From positions 1 through 38,692 of the forward strand of contig JAAVCG010000025.1 of NCBI GenBank assembly GCA_014802435.1: DNA of 38,692 bases, given 5' to 3'. A program made the translations under genes and the position numbers. The notes beneath the pieces are model-generated. The model ran no database searches, was not told the origin of the DNA, and saw only the letters and a program-made list of their open reading frames with translations. Below are positions 1 through 7,645 of the stretch, one piece after another. How positions within the stretch are numbered: position 1 is the stretch's first letter; every line of letters begins with the position of its first letter. The DNA is from Bacteroides sp. GTDB lineage: Bacteria > Bacteroidota > Bacteroidia > Bacteroidales > Muribaculaceae.

Positions 1-113
1 ATGAGGAGCTCAAAGTCCGTGAACGTTTGCGCCAGGATGCTGTCAATGCACTCGCGCAGATAGCGCGAGGCATTAAACATTGGCATGCAAACAGAGATTT
101 TGGGCGTAGTCAT
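1..113 (-). CDS. Glycosyltransferase family 2, N-terminal part (cut by window edge)
   Basis: On the minus strand an ATG at 113 opens a frame that runs off the window without a stop. The 37 visible residues begin MTTPKISVCMPMFNASRYL and continue into a segment ending LAQTFTDFELL. This is the first beta strand and following helix of a GT-A fold GT2 glycosyltransferase, which normally transfers a sugar from a nucleotide donor to cell-surface glycans. The catalytic DxD motif lies outside the window, so the substrate cannot be guessed. A TAACTTTG box at 145-152 gives a leader of about 25 nt. It is transcribed in the same direction as the GT2 gene at 1258-2001 but is separated from it by 1.1 kb holding a tRNA and palindromes, so it is a separate unit. 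Confidence 0.85.
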   Translation of the reverse strand, partial: MTTPKISVCMPMFNASRYLRECIDSILAQTFTDFELL

Positions 114-144
114 GATTGGTTGTTTTTGGTGGATGATTTTGCTG

Positions 145-152
145 CAAAGTTA
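145..152 (-). promoter_or_regulatory. -7 box (TAACTTTG) for the left-edge glycosyltransferase
   Basis: The minus strand reads TAACTTTG, an exact match to the Bacteroidota TAnnTTTG element, 31 nt upstream of the ATG at 113. I see no clear TTTG -33 element at the usual spacing. Confidence 0.5.
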
Positions 153-747
153 CATATAAAATTTGGATTTATACGATTTTATGCCTCTAAAAAATCTACT
201 ATTTTAGAACATTAAGTGTCAGTAAATCAGCAATGTAAAAATTTAAAATCTACTATTATCTGCAAGTGACTGTAAATCAATGCGTTAGTTTGTATTCAAG
301 GGGTAAATATCACAAAATCAATATGTTACTAATGGGTGTTGCTGTTTTATATTATAAATGACTGGTTACTATGCTTGATTTTTTTGCAACCACATAGCAT
401 CGCGGCCAAAATCATCAAGAATAACTGAGGCTGATTTCAGCCGAAAGCGCAATTTCAAGCGGCGTCGCGAGGATGGATAACTCAATGGATTTTTCATGGT
501 GGGTAACGATTGATAGATTCTTTGAGCGCAAAGTTATGATATAATTTCGAAACGTCCAAATTTTTTGCGTTTCCCACGGATCTCGTAACTGCTTGATTAT
601 CAGCGTGGGAAACGCATGCCGATTTCCCACGTTTTACCCGCCCGCCTATCTCCCTGAAAATAAACCACTTAACCAACCCCGCGCAACCCCGCAATTCCCT
701 CAATGGGAAACAAAAAAACTGATAATCCGTCAAAAACACCCCGTAAT
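153..747. other. Gene-free stretch, AT-rich on the left
   Basis: No coding sequence is convincing here. The first 250 bases are AT-rich. Frames crossing 415-982 have no recognisable domain and no family-like composition. I see no tRNA-like or terminator-like fold in this part; the palindromes begin at 748. Confidence 0.5.
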
Positions 748-765
748 ATAGCCCGGCAGGGCTAT
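748..765. repeat. Short perfect hairpin (7-bp stem)
   Basis: ATAGCCC and GGGCTAT flank a 4-base loop. It is the first of several hairpins clustered between 748 and 1028. Confidence 0.6.
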
Positions 766-787
766 CCCTGTGGCAAAAACACACGGC

Positions 788-896
788 GGCGGCGGATCGG
801 AATCCGCCTCTCCATAGGGCGATGCCAACATTGCGGGCCTCATAACAGTTATCGTGGCTGCGCAGCCTATGGAGAGGCGGATTCCGATCCGCCGCC
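788..896. repeat. 31-bp perfect inverted repeat with nested hairpins
   Basis: Arms at 788-818 and 866-896 are exact reverse complements separated by 47 bases. Each arm also contains its own small palindrome (GGCGGAT, four bases, ATCCGCC), so either the long cruciform or two local hairpins can form. The loop codes for nothing I recognise. This resembles a REP/BIME-type intergenic element or a small non-autonomous palindromic element. Confidence 0.75.
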
Positions 897-932
897 CCCC
901 CCCGGCCGTGTCGCAAAACCATGAATGAGTAC

Positions 933-1028
933 ATGACCGGGCATCGTGGCGCCCCCGCCACGATGGAGCGCCAGCTCCACAATTACACAAATAGAAGCGA
1001 AGATGATGGCGCCACGGTGGCCGGTCAT
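933..1028. repeat. Palindromic element with imperfect ~22-bp terminal inverted repeats
   Basis: The ends at 933-954 and about 1006-1028 are inverted copies with few mismatches, starting ATGACCGG and ending with CGTGGCGCC. Inside lie a hairpin at 942-965 (CATCGTGGC and GCCACGATG) and a second at 965-978 (GGAGC, GCCA, GCTCC). The same two-hairpin core recurs at 27657-27691, which makes this a dispersed repeat family. Confidence 0.65.
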
Positions 1029-1082
1029 CTATTCTCCTAAGGTTTTACGATATCTCGCGTGGAGGTATGGGAGGGTGGATGG

Positions 1083-1128
1083 TAAAAAAATAAGTCGCAA
1101 ACGCTTGAGGTTGGGGCGATTGCGACTT
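1083..1128 (-). terminator. Rho-independent terminator of tRNA-Gln
   Basis: Read on the minus strand, a 9-bp perfect stem (1120-1128 with 1092-1100, AAGTCGCAA on the plus strand) is followed by a T-rich tract complementary to the A run at 1084-1090. It sits 10 nt past the 3' end of the tRNA. Confidence 0.8.
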
Positions 1129-1138
1129 CGTTGGGGTG

Positions 1139-1209
1139 TTGTCTTACCAGGATTCGAACCTGGACTGAAGGAACCAAAAACCTTAGTGCTACCATTACAC
1201 CATAAGACA
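1139..1209 (-). tRNA. tRNA-Gln (anticodon TTG)
   Basis: The minus strand folds as a complete cloverleaf: acceptor TGTCTTA pairs with TAAGACA, the T arm carries GGTTCGAATCC, and the seven-base anticodon loop is TTTTGGT, giving anticodon TTG for CAA codons. The discriminator base is A and CCA is not encoded. The base pair closing the anticodon loop is a T-T mismatch. A TAACTTTG box lies upstream at 1253-1260 and a terminator follows. The gene lies in the same orientation as, and just beyond, the operon that begins with glutaminyl-tRNA synthetase. Confidence 0.93.
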
Positions 1210-1252
1210 ATCATATGCGCTCAAGAGCTATGAGTGGCTCCTAAAGCGATTG

Positions 1253-1284
1253 CAAAGTTAGGAATTTTTTGTGAGTTTTGCAAG
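1253..1284 (-). promoter_or_regulatory. tRNA-Gln promoter overlapping the stop codon of the upstream gene
   Basis: The minus strand carries TAACTTTG at 1253-1260, and TTG at 1281-1283 lies 20 bp upstream of it. The first three bases of the -7 box, TAA, are also the stop codon of the GT2 gene at 1258-2001. Confidence 0.65.
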
Positions 1285-2001
1285 TTTTTTGCCGATTTTT
1301 TTTAAGTGGGAGCCGAGAGCGGGCATTATCCCGTAATGTTTCGCCATTATTCTGAGACGCTCAAGGAGCGAGGCGCGATGATTTTTCGTCGTGATTCCTT
1401 CGCTGAGATAATGGGCAGTGACTTGCCCTGTGAAGACGTTTAGTGGCGACTTTTTTAGTACCTTGATTACCCAGTCATAGTCGGCTGAGAATCGATATCG
1501 GAGGTCATAGTCGGGCGCAAGGTCGCGGCGCACTGCCATTGCCTGATGGCAAACGGTCATTCCGTCAAGAAATGAGCGGGCGGAGAGGGTGGCGGGCGCC
1601 GTCAGGTGGCGCGGGCCGATAATCTGTCGCTCGGAATTGACGAGCATGGTTTGTCCGTAGACAATTCCGGGCTCTTGCGGGGCCGAATGGATGGCGTCGG
1701 CATAGGTTTGGAGAGTCAGAGGCGAGGGGAAAGAATCTCCGGCATTGAGGAAGATTACGTAGCGTCCTTGGGCGGCGTGGAGGCCCCGGTTCATGGCGTC
1801 GTAGAGCCCCTTGTCCGGGCGGCTGATGATTGTCTTGTTGGCAATCGGAGCTTCGGCGGCAAGGGTGAGGGTCATATCTGTTGAGGCGCCGTCAATCAGC
1901 AGATATTCAAAGTCAGTCATCTGCTGAGCGGCGACGCTCTCAAGGGTTGGCGGCAGTGTCTCCGCCGCATTATAAGTAATTGTTATTATGGAGAATAACA
2001 T
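1258..2001 (-). CDS. GT2 family glycosyltransferase
   Basis: This 247-aa protein starts MLFSIITITYNAAETLPPTL, the first strand and helix of a GT-A fold. The nucleotide-binding region YLLIDGASTDMT is at about residues 33-44, and a KGLYDAMNRGL segment followed by YVIFLNAGDSF supplies the conserved Asn-Ala-Gly-Asp that often takes the DxD role in this subfamily. It is close to the WcaA/putative colanic acid-type transferases of about 240-250 residues. There are no membrane segments, so it probably acts on the cytoplasmic face of the membrane. It is the last gene of the glnS operon; its ATG shares one base with the stop of the DUF4293-like gene (TAATG), which points to translational coupling. The substrate is unknown. 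Confidence 0.88.
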   Translation of the reverse strand: MLFSIITITYNAAETLPPTLESVAAQQMTDFEYLLIDGASTDMTLTLAAEAPIANKTIISRPDKGLYDAMNRGLHAAQGRYVIFLNAGDSFPSPLTLQTYADAIHSAPQEPGIVYGQTMLVNSERQIIGPRHLTAPATLSARSFLDGMTVCHQAMAVRRDLAPDYDLRYRFSADYDWVIKVLKKSPLNVFTGQVTAHYLSEGITTKNHRASLLERLRIMAKHYGIMPALGSHLKKIGKKLAKLTKNS

Positions 2002-2417
2002 TAGCGGATGCGGTCGGCGCTCTTGAGGAGATTCTCGTCGCGGATCATTGCACGATGAGCCAGCAACTCAAAGAAAAGCATGACGACAAAGCAGAATATT
2101 GAGGCGGTGCCGGTCGAGGCCGCAACGTCATGATAATGAAGGTAGAGAGCCTCTGCCATAATGCATCCAGTTGATACTATACCCAAGAATATCGCCAGCA
2201 TACAAACATGCTTTTGACGGCGAAGATTGCGATACAGGAAAATGGTAATCAAGGGCAGTAGAGTGTTGATGGTATTCAGTATACCGAAGGTGATGTTATT
2301 GGTCGGACTTGCGTCAATTGAGGCGGATTCAATGTGAATCCATGGCAGAAACCATAGGGCTACGGATGCGATGACGGCTATGAGCAGATAGACGGATTGA
2401 ATACGCTGAATTTGCAT
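2001..2417 (-). CDS. DUF4293-like integral membrane protein
   Basis: The protein has 138 aa and four hydrophobic segments at about residues 8-26, 43-62, 70-92 and 100-120. The N-terminus MQIQRIQSVYLLIAVIASVA is characteristic of a short membrane protein family confined to Bacteroidota and annotated DUF4293. The function is unknown. In many of these genomes the gene sits among housekeeping genes, as here between folE (17-nt gap) and a glycosyltransferase (1-base overlap). Confidence 0.75.
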   Translation of the reverse strand: MQIQRIQSVYLLIAVIASVALWFLPWIHIESASIDASPTNNITFGILNTINTLLPLITIFLYRNLRRQKHVCMLAIFLGIVSTGCIMAEALYLHYHDVAASTGTASIFCFVVMLFFELLAHRAMIRDENLLKSADRIR

Positions 2418-2434
2418 GATTTTTATTATAAAAG

Positions 2435-3031
2435 TTATGATTTGATAGCGTTGAAAAATTCCTGGCGGAGGTTGAGGTCATGTTCAAAGACTCCGAGATA
2501 GTCTACGGTGGTTGTTGCGGCATCTTGTTTTTCGACACCTCTCATTTTCATGCAGAGGTGTTCAGCCGTGCAGCAAACGATTGCCCCCTTTGCCGGAAGG
2601 GTTTCAAAGATTTCTTTGCAGACCTGAGCCGTCAGCCGTTCCTGGACCTGCAGGCGCCGGGCATAAGCATCGACCACTCGGGCTACCTTGCTCAGGCCAA
2701 CCATCGTACCGTCAGGGATATAGCCGACAGACATGCGCCCGAAGAAGGGGGCAATATGGTGTTCACACTGAGAGTAAAACTCAATGTCCTTGACAATGAC
2801 CATCCTTGAGCCGTTATAGTCAAAAATAGCCTGGCTGAGCAGTTCCGAGGGGTTGGTGCGATAGCCCGATGTTGCATACCACATTGCTTTTGCGGCACGC
2901 ATCGGGGTTTTGCGGAGGCCTTCACGGGAGGGATCTTCGCCAATCAGTCGGAGTATTTCTTCATAGTGAGCCGCAATTTGGGCCACTTTTTCTTCGTCGT
3001 AGTTTTTAATTTCCATTTTTGATTCTGTCAC
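2435..3031 (-). CDS. folE: GTP cyclohydrolase I
   Basis: This 198-aa enzyme converts GTP to 7,8-dihydroneopterin triphosphate, the first step of tetrahydrofolate (and queuosine-type) pterin synthesis. Family hallmarks are the zinc-site motif SQCEHHIAPFFG (about residues 87-98), the YIPDGTMVGLSKVARVV segment, the RLQVQERLT segment and the late zinc/active-site motif TAEHLCMKMRGV. The length fits the bacterial type IA enzyme. The frame opens at 3031, overlapping the SPOR gene by 26 nt. An in-frame ATG at 3016 (MEIKNYDEEK) would leave an 11-nt overlap and is equally plausible. Confidence 0.95.
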   Translation of the reverse strand: MTESKMEIKNYDEEKVAQIAAHYEEILRLIGEDPSREGLRKTPMRAAKAMWYATSGYRTNPSELLSQAIFDYNGSRMVIVKDIEFYSQCEHHIAPFFGRMSVGYIPDGTMVGLSKVARVVDAYARRLQVQERLTAQVCKEIFETLPAKGAIVCCTAEHLCMKMRGVEKQDAATTTVDYLGVFEHDLNLRQEFFNAIKS

Positions 3032-3506
3032 GTACGGGTCTCATTTCGGAGGCAAAGCCGGGGAAATGTTTTTTGAGAAGGTCAAGTGCGGCACGGGCTT
3101 CGTCGTAGGAGCGGAAATCGCCGATTTTAACTCGCCAATAAGGGGAATCAAACGTTACGTAAGAGCCCCATTCGGGAAATTCGGCGCGGATAGCAGCCGC
3201 GCGAGAGTGGGCCTGAGAGCGCGCCGTGCGCGGGTTATTGCCGGAAAACACCTGGATTCTATATCCTCCGGTGGTGGCCTGAGGGGCTTTGTCGCCCTCG
3301 GCTGATTCATCGGCAGCGGAGCCGGAGCGCACGGGCAGGAGTCTGGCCGCAAGTTTTTCCGGTTGGTTTACGGTCAGCTGCGGATTTGAGGCGATGCGGC
3401 CTATGATTCCGAGCGTGTCGCCCGGTTCAGCCGCGAGGACTGACGCGGCGCCGAGCAGGCAGCCCGAGGCGAGAATAAGGAGCCGGCGATTGTTAATCAT
3501 TGTCAT
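3006..3506 (-). CDS. SPOR domain protein, exported
   Basis: The protein has 166 aa. A signal peptide covers about residues 1-25 (basic MTMINNRRLL, hydrophobic core, then VLAAEP). After a linker, residues about 80-160 form a SPOR domain: GYRIQVFSGNN opens the first strand and YWRVKIGDFRSYDEARAAL matches the conserved second half. SPOR domains bind denuded glycan strands of peptidoglycan, usually at division sites, so a periplasmic cell-envelope role is likely. The ATG at 3506 shares a base with the stop codon of the TPR gene (TAATG), and a second ATG lies two codons further in. Confidence 0.85.
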   Translation of the reverse strand: MTMINNRRLLILASGCLLGAASVLAAEPGDTLGIIGRIASNPQLTVNQPEKLAARLLPVRSGSAADESAEGDKAPQATTGGYRIQVFSGNNPRTARSQAHSRAAAIRAEFPEWGSYVTFDSPYWRVKIGDFRSYDEARAALDLLKKHFPGFASEMRPVRDRIKNGN

Positions 3507-4963
3507 TAATATTCGTTAGGATTGAAGAGGTCAATGGCTTCGATGTCAAATTGGTCAGGGAAGAGGAGCATGGTCCCGAGCATATTGAGGAAGGTTGAAA
3601 AGCCGATGGAGGCAAGGGTGGAGCTTAGGGTCCAGTTTGAGCCGAGATAGGGTAGGGGGAATTTGCGTTCCAGGGCTTTGACGGCGGCCTTGGCCTCATC
3701 AAAGCGCTTGAGGCGGCAGAGCGAGAGCAGCCCGGCCACACAGCTGTCAGGAGTCAGGAAGATATTCTGGTCCTTATCAGTCAGATAGCCCATGAAGAGC
3801 GTGGCGGCCTGTTCGTAATCGCCTGAGAGATAGAGCGAAGTGTGATAATTCGCCATCGAGTTATCAGGCATGACGTCAAAGTCAGCCTCGATGGTATACA
3901 TCTCTTTGGCCGAATAGAAGTCTCCCTCCTCATAGAATTCCTCGATTCTGCTAATCCAATCATTGGCGTGGCGATGGTCAACGCAATAGTTATAGAAGAG
4001 GCTCAGCAGCTCGTGAGCCTCGGGGCGACGCAGCTTCAGCAGAATCTCTATGGGAGTGAAGTCATCGATTCGACACATTGCGCGCTCGGTCAGCACCTTT
4101 GCCGCCGCGTCAAATCTCTTAATTCCAATCAGGGCGCGGGCATAGAGCTCGGCAAGTCGATTGTCTGCCGCCATGTTGGCCTTATAGTAAGGTTGGAGCA
4201 GCCGAAGCGCCTCCTCTATTCGGTCAAGATGGAGCAGGGTAATGCCCCGGAGCTCAATGGTCATCAGGTCTTCCGAGTCAATGGCAAAGGCATAGTCCAG
4301 CGGGGTGATTGCCTTGTCAAACTGCTGGAGGTTAATGTATTCACGCGCCGTAGCGTTCCAGAACTCAATGTTGAAGGGCTCCAGGTCAGTCAGCTCCTCG
4401 AGGAGGCTGAGAGTGAAATGGACATCCCTGAATTCATCAGAATGGCGATAGAGCTCAAAGAGCAGAGTAGGGAGATAAGTGGTTTTATGCCTCAGGACCG
4501 GGAATTTGTTTTTGAGCCACATATAGAGCCTGAAATTGCAGGCCACGTTAATTAGCTGGATAATTGCTTCATCATCAAATTCCTCGGTGCGGTCAATGAG
4601 CTTGTCGAGGCGAGCCTGAGCCTTGTAAGGCTCGATTTTATCCACCTTGGTCAGGAGCCGGAGCAGAGTCCAGAGCGGATTTTGCCCCAGGGGCTGACTT
4701 GCCACTCCCTCTGCTCCTCCCTTGATTTGCAGGTCATGATAGATATAGCCGCGGCGCACTCCTAACTCCTCATTATCAGGGAAGAAGCGATAGCCGCGCA
4801 GGATGGCCTCAAGCTGGATATAGTCGTCGCCCAGGTCGGCGGCCTGATCGGCAATAGCAATCAGGTCGTCAACATCATAAAACTCGTTTAAATTTCCTTC
4901 ACTGAGGTCGTTTTTAAACTGAGTATAGAGCATCAGGCGCTCATCATCCGGCTTTTCCATCAT
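3506..4963 (-). CDS. Tetratricopeptide repeat protein
   Basis: This 485-aa protein has no signal peptide. It is largely helical, with TPR-like units visible from about residue 190 onward, for example the FWNATAREYINLQQFDKAITPLDYAFAIDSED stretch and the following DLMTIELRGITLLHLDRIEEAL unit. TPR solenoids are protein-interaction scaffolds; no partner can be read from the sequence. Its ATG overlaps the glnS stop by 4 nt (ATGA), and it is translationally coupled to the SPOR gene downstream. Similar TPR proteins next to SPOR or synthetase genes are common in Bacteroidales, but their role is not established. Confidence 0.8.
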   Translation of the reverse strand: MMEKPDDERLMLYTQFKNDLSEGNLNEFYDVDDLIAIADQAADLGDDYIQLEAILRGYRFFPDNEELGVRRGYIYHDLQIKGGAEGVASQPLGQNPLWTLLRLLTKVDKIEPYKAQARLDKLIDRTEEFDDEAIIQLINVACNFRLYMWLKNKFPVLRHKTTYLPTLLFELYRHSDEFRDVHFTLSLLEELTDLEPFNIEFWNATAREYINLQQFDKAITPLDYAFAIDSEDLMTIELRGITLLHLDRIEEALRLLQPYYKANMAADNRLAELYARALIGIKRFDAAAKVLTERAMCRIDDFTPIEILLKLRRPEAHELLSLFYNYCVDHRHANDWISRIEEFYEEGDFYSAKEMYTIEADFDVMPDNSMANYHTSLYLSGDYEQAATLFMGYLTDKDQNIFLTPDSCVAGLLSLCRLKRFDEAKAAVKALERKFPLPYLGSNWTLSSTLASIGFSTFLNMLGTMLLFPDQFDIEAIDLFNPNEY

Positions 4964-6678
4964 TTCTTTTGCTCTTTTTCCCAGCTGTCTTTGAGTCCGA
5001 TAGTGCGGTTAAAGATGATTTTTTCAGGGGTAGAATCCTTGTCGGGGGTGAAATAGCCAATGCGCTGGAACTGGAATTTCGAGCCCTGTTCCTTGGCTTT
5101 TTCGGCCAGGAAGGGTTCAATCTTGATTCCGCTGACGATTTTCAGCGAGTCAGGATTGAGGAGCTCACGGAAGTCCTTTTCAGTCTCGGCAGCGGGGTTC
5201 TCAACGGCAAAGAGACGGTCATAGAGGCGCGCTTCCGCATCGACGGCATGAGCGGCGCTGACCCAGTGGAGCGTTCCCTTGACCTTGCGGTTTGCGCCGG
5301 GAAGGCCGCTGCGGCTTTCGGGGTCATAGGTGCAGTGCAGTTCGGTGATGTTGCCCTCAGAGTCCTTGACGACGTCTTCACACTTGATGATATATGCACC
5401 CTTGAGGCGCACTTCGCCGCCGGGGGCCAGACGGAAGAACTTCTTGGGCGGATTTTCCATGAAGTCGTCACGCTCAATGTAGATTTCGCGGCTGAACGGC
5501 ATTTCATGGGTTCCTTCGGCGGGGTTCTCCGGGTTATTTTCCATGTTGACCATCTCGGTTTGTCCTTCCGGATAGTTGGTGATGACCACTTTGACCGGAT
5601 TCATGACGGCCATGACGCGGGTTGCGCGGCGATTGAGGTCATCACGCACGGCATGCTCCAGGAGCGAGACGGAATTGAGCGCCTCATACTTTGTATAGCC
5701 AATGGTGTCAATGAATTTGCGGATGCTCTCCGGGGTGTAGCCTCTGCGGCGCATACCGCTGATTGTCGGCATTCGGGGGTCATCCCACCCGCTGACGAGT
5801 CCTTCCTTGACCAGCTGCAGGAGCTTGCGCTTCGACATGACCGTATAGGTCAGGTTGAGGCGGTTGAACTCAATCTGACGGGGGCAATAGTTGCCTCCTT
5901 GAGCGAGCTCCTGAGCGAAATAATCATAGAGCGGACGGTGAGGCACGAACTCCAGGGTGCAGATTGAGTGGGTCACGCCCTCAAAGAAGTCGCTCTGACC
6001 ATGCGCGAAGTCATACATCGGATAGACCTTCCATTGGGTCCCGGTGCGGTGATGGGGATACTTCGTGATGATTCGATACATAATCGGGTCACGGAAGTGC
6101 ATATTGTCACTCGCCATGTCAATCTTGGCGCGAAGCACTCGGGCTCCATCCTCAAACTCGCCGGCATTCATGCGCATGAACAGGTCCAGGTTCTCCTCCG
6201 GAGTGCGGTCACGATAAGGGGAGTTCTGGCCGGGCTGAGTCGGGGTGCCTTTTTGAGCGGCAATCTCCTCTGAAGTCTGGTCATCAACATAAGCCTTGCC
6301 TTCCTTAATCATTCTGACGGCAAGGTCAAAAAGCTGAGGAAAGTAATCGCTGGCATAATATTCGCGGTCGCCCCAGTCAAATCCGAGCCAGTGAATGTCT
6401 TCACGGATAGCGTCGACATATTCAACGTCTTCCTTGACGGGGTTGGTGTCATCAAAACGGAGATTGCAGGTGCCGCCGAATTTCTCGGCCACTCCAAAGT
6501 CCATGCAGATTGCCTTGGCATGGCCAATGTGGAGATAACCGTTAGGTTCGGGTGGGAAACGGGTGTTGAGTCGGCCGCCGTTTTTACCTTCGGCCAAGTC
6601 ATTGGCCACGATTTGTTCTACGAAGTTAAGGCTCTTCTTTTCGCCCTCTTCAATAGTATCTTTAGTTTCTTCGCTCAT
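4960..6678 (-). CDS. glnS: Glutaminyl-tRNA synthetase
   Basis: This class I synthetase of 572 aa charges tRNA-Gln. The HIGH motif is in PPEPNGYLHIGHAKA (HIGH at residues 50-53), and the KMSKS equivalent is VMSKRKLL at about residue 285. The catalytic domain is followed by two anticodon-binding beta-barrel regions that include FSREIYIERDDF and LHWVSAAHAVDAEARLYDRLF. The length matches the bacterial enzyme. It is the first gene of a six-gene minus-strand operon, with a good promoter (-7 at 6698-6705, -33 at 6726-6729). Its cognate tRNA-Gln(TTG) lies at the far end of the same operon. Confidence 0.97.
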   Translation of the reverse strand: MSEETKDTIEEGEKKSLNFVEQIVANDLAEGKNGGRLNTRFPPEPNGYLHIGHAKAICMDFGVAEKFGGTCNLRFDDTNPVKEDVEYVDAIREDIHWLGFDWGDREYYASDYFPQLFDLAVRMIKEGKAYVDDQTSEEIAAQKGTPTQPGQNSPYRDRTPEENLDLFMRMNAGEFEDGARVLRAKIDMASDNMHFRDPIMYRIITKYPHHRTGTQWKVYPMYDFAHGQSDFFEGVTHSICTLEFVPHRPLYDYFAQELAQGGNYCPRQIEFNRLNLTYTVMSKRKLLQLVKEGLVSGWDDPRMPTISGMRRRGYTPESIRKFIDTIGYTKYEALNSVSLLEHAVRDDLNRRATRVMAVMNPVKVVITNYPEGQTEMVNMENNPENPAEGTHEMPFSREIYIERDDFMENPPKKFFRLAPGGEVRLKGAYIIKCEDVVKDSEGNITELHCTYDPESRSGLPGANRKVKGTLHWVSAAHAVDAEARLYDRLFAVENPAAETEKDFRELLNPDSLKIVSGIKIEPFLAEKAKEQGSKFQFQRIGYFTPDKDSTPEKIIFNRTIGLKDSWEKEQKK

Positions 6679-6697
6679 AAATTTAAAAATTAATGCG

Positions 6698-6729
6698 CAA
6701 ATTTACTAAAAAATTCTCAAACCGCCAAA
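6698..6729 (-). promoter_or_regulatory. glnS operon promoter
   Basis: On the minus strand TTTG (6726-6729) and TAAATTTG (6698-6705) are exactly 20 bp apart, the same spacing as at the SRP RNA and tRNA-Lys promoters. The start of transcription should lie about 12-14 nt before the ATG. Confidence 0.75.
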
Positions 6730-6754
6730 TTGGGCTCAATCGGCTCGCTGTGAA

Positions 6755-7645
6755 TCAGGCGGGAACCGGATAGTATCCGAGGCCTTGAAGAATGAGCTGA
6801 TTGAGGAGCAGGAGCGCTGCGGTCAGGAGCATGGTGATGGCAGTGATGGCCAGGAGTTTTGTGGCGCCGGGGGCGGGGAGTCCGCGATAGAGCAGCATGC
6901 TGCCGACGAAGCCCATTGCGGCGGGAAGCAACGGGAGGAAGCCCCATGTTTCCAGTCCGCCGCCAATCCAGAGGGCCATGGCGGCAAACTGCCCCATTGC
7001 ACAGTAAATCAGCGCTGAGCCCTGAGGACCGACAGCGGTGGAGACGGTGCGTTTGCCGGTGGCGGAATCGGAGGCTATGTCGCGATAATTATTGACCAGG
7101 ATGACCATTGCGCCCATCAGGCCGATGCCTAATGAGCAGATGAAGACCCAGAGAGGGATGGTCAGCGTCTGCAAATAGTAAGTCAGGCAAACGGGCACAA
7201 TGCCAAAAAAGATTATGACGGCAACTTCGCCTAATCTGTTGCGCGACAGCGGGTAAGGCCCTGCAGAATAGGCAAGCGCACCAAGGGCGATGGCTATTCC
7301 GGCGGGGAGGAGAATCCATCCGCCCCGCAAGAGAGTGAGCAGCCCGATGGCGCAGGCCAGTAAGAGGGTCAGAATAGTGGCGCGCTTCATTGCCGGGGGC
7401 GCAATAACCCCGCGGGCGGGACCTTGGCGTTGGGCGGTGTCTATTCCGTCGCGTCCGTCAAAGTACTCATTGGCAAAGTTTGACGCCACTTGAGCCAGGA
7501 CCGCGAAAACGATGCACACTCCGCCCCAGAGCCAGTCAACCGGCCCCTCAGAGGCCGCCATGCCTAATGCGGCAATCACTCCGCCCAGGGAGACGGGCAG
7601 AGTGCGGAGCCGCATGGCTTCTATCCAGTTACTTAAGGTTGCCAC
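6755..7645 (-). CDS. menA: 1,4-dihydroxy-2-naphthoate polyprenyltransferase
   Basis: This integral membrane prenyltransferase of 296 aa attaches the polyprenyl tail to DHNA in menaquinone synthesis. The first prenyl-diphosphate/Mg-binding motif is visible as NFANEYFDGRDGIDT (NxxxDxxxD type, about residues 57-71), and the second as NNYRDIASDSATGKRT (about 185-200). Around eight hydrophobic helices are present. The GPQGSALIYCAMG region fits MenA rather than UbiA. Its start lies 17 nt inside tyrA, so the two are probably coupled. As a user of a chorismate-derived substrate it fits the preceding shikimate and chorismate genes. Confidence 0.93.
   Translation of the reverse strand: MATLSNWIEAMRLRTLPVSLGGVIAALGMAASEGPVDWLWGGVCIVFAVLAQVASNFANEYFDGRDGIDTAQRQGPARGVIAPPAMKRATILTLLLACAIGLLTLLRGGWILLPAGIAIALGALAYSAGPYPLSRNRLGEVAVIIFFGIVPVCLTYYLQTLTIPLWVFICSLGIGLMGAMVILVNNYRDIASDSATGKRTVSTAVGPQGSALIYCAMGQFAAMALWIGGGLETWGFLPLLPAAMGFVGSMLLYRGLPAPGATKLLAITAITMLLTAALLLLNQLILQGLGYYPVPA

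Noticed and set aside
27-215. 62-codon plus-strand frame at the left edge
   Set aside because: Antisense to the glycosyltransferase start at 113, which has clear GT2 sequence and a -7 box on the minus strand.
494-982. 162-codon minus-strand frame in the gene-free region
   Set aside because: It runs through the inverted repeats, which explains its open state; there is no promoter, domain or plausible composition.
4969-6273. Long plus-strand frames of 332 and 101 codons
   Set aside because: Antisense to glnS, which has intact HIGH and KMSKS motifs.
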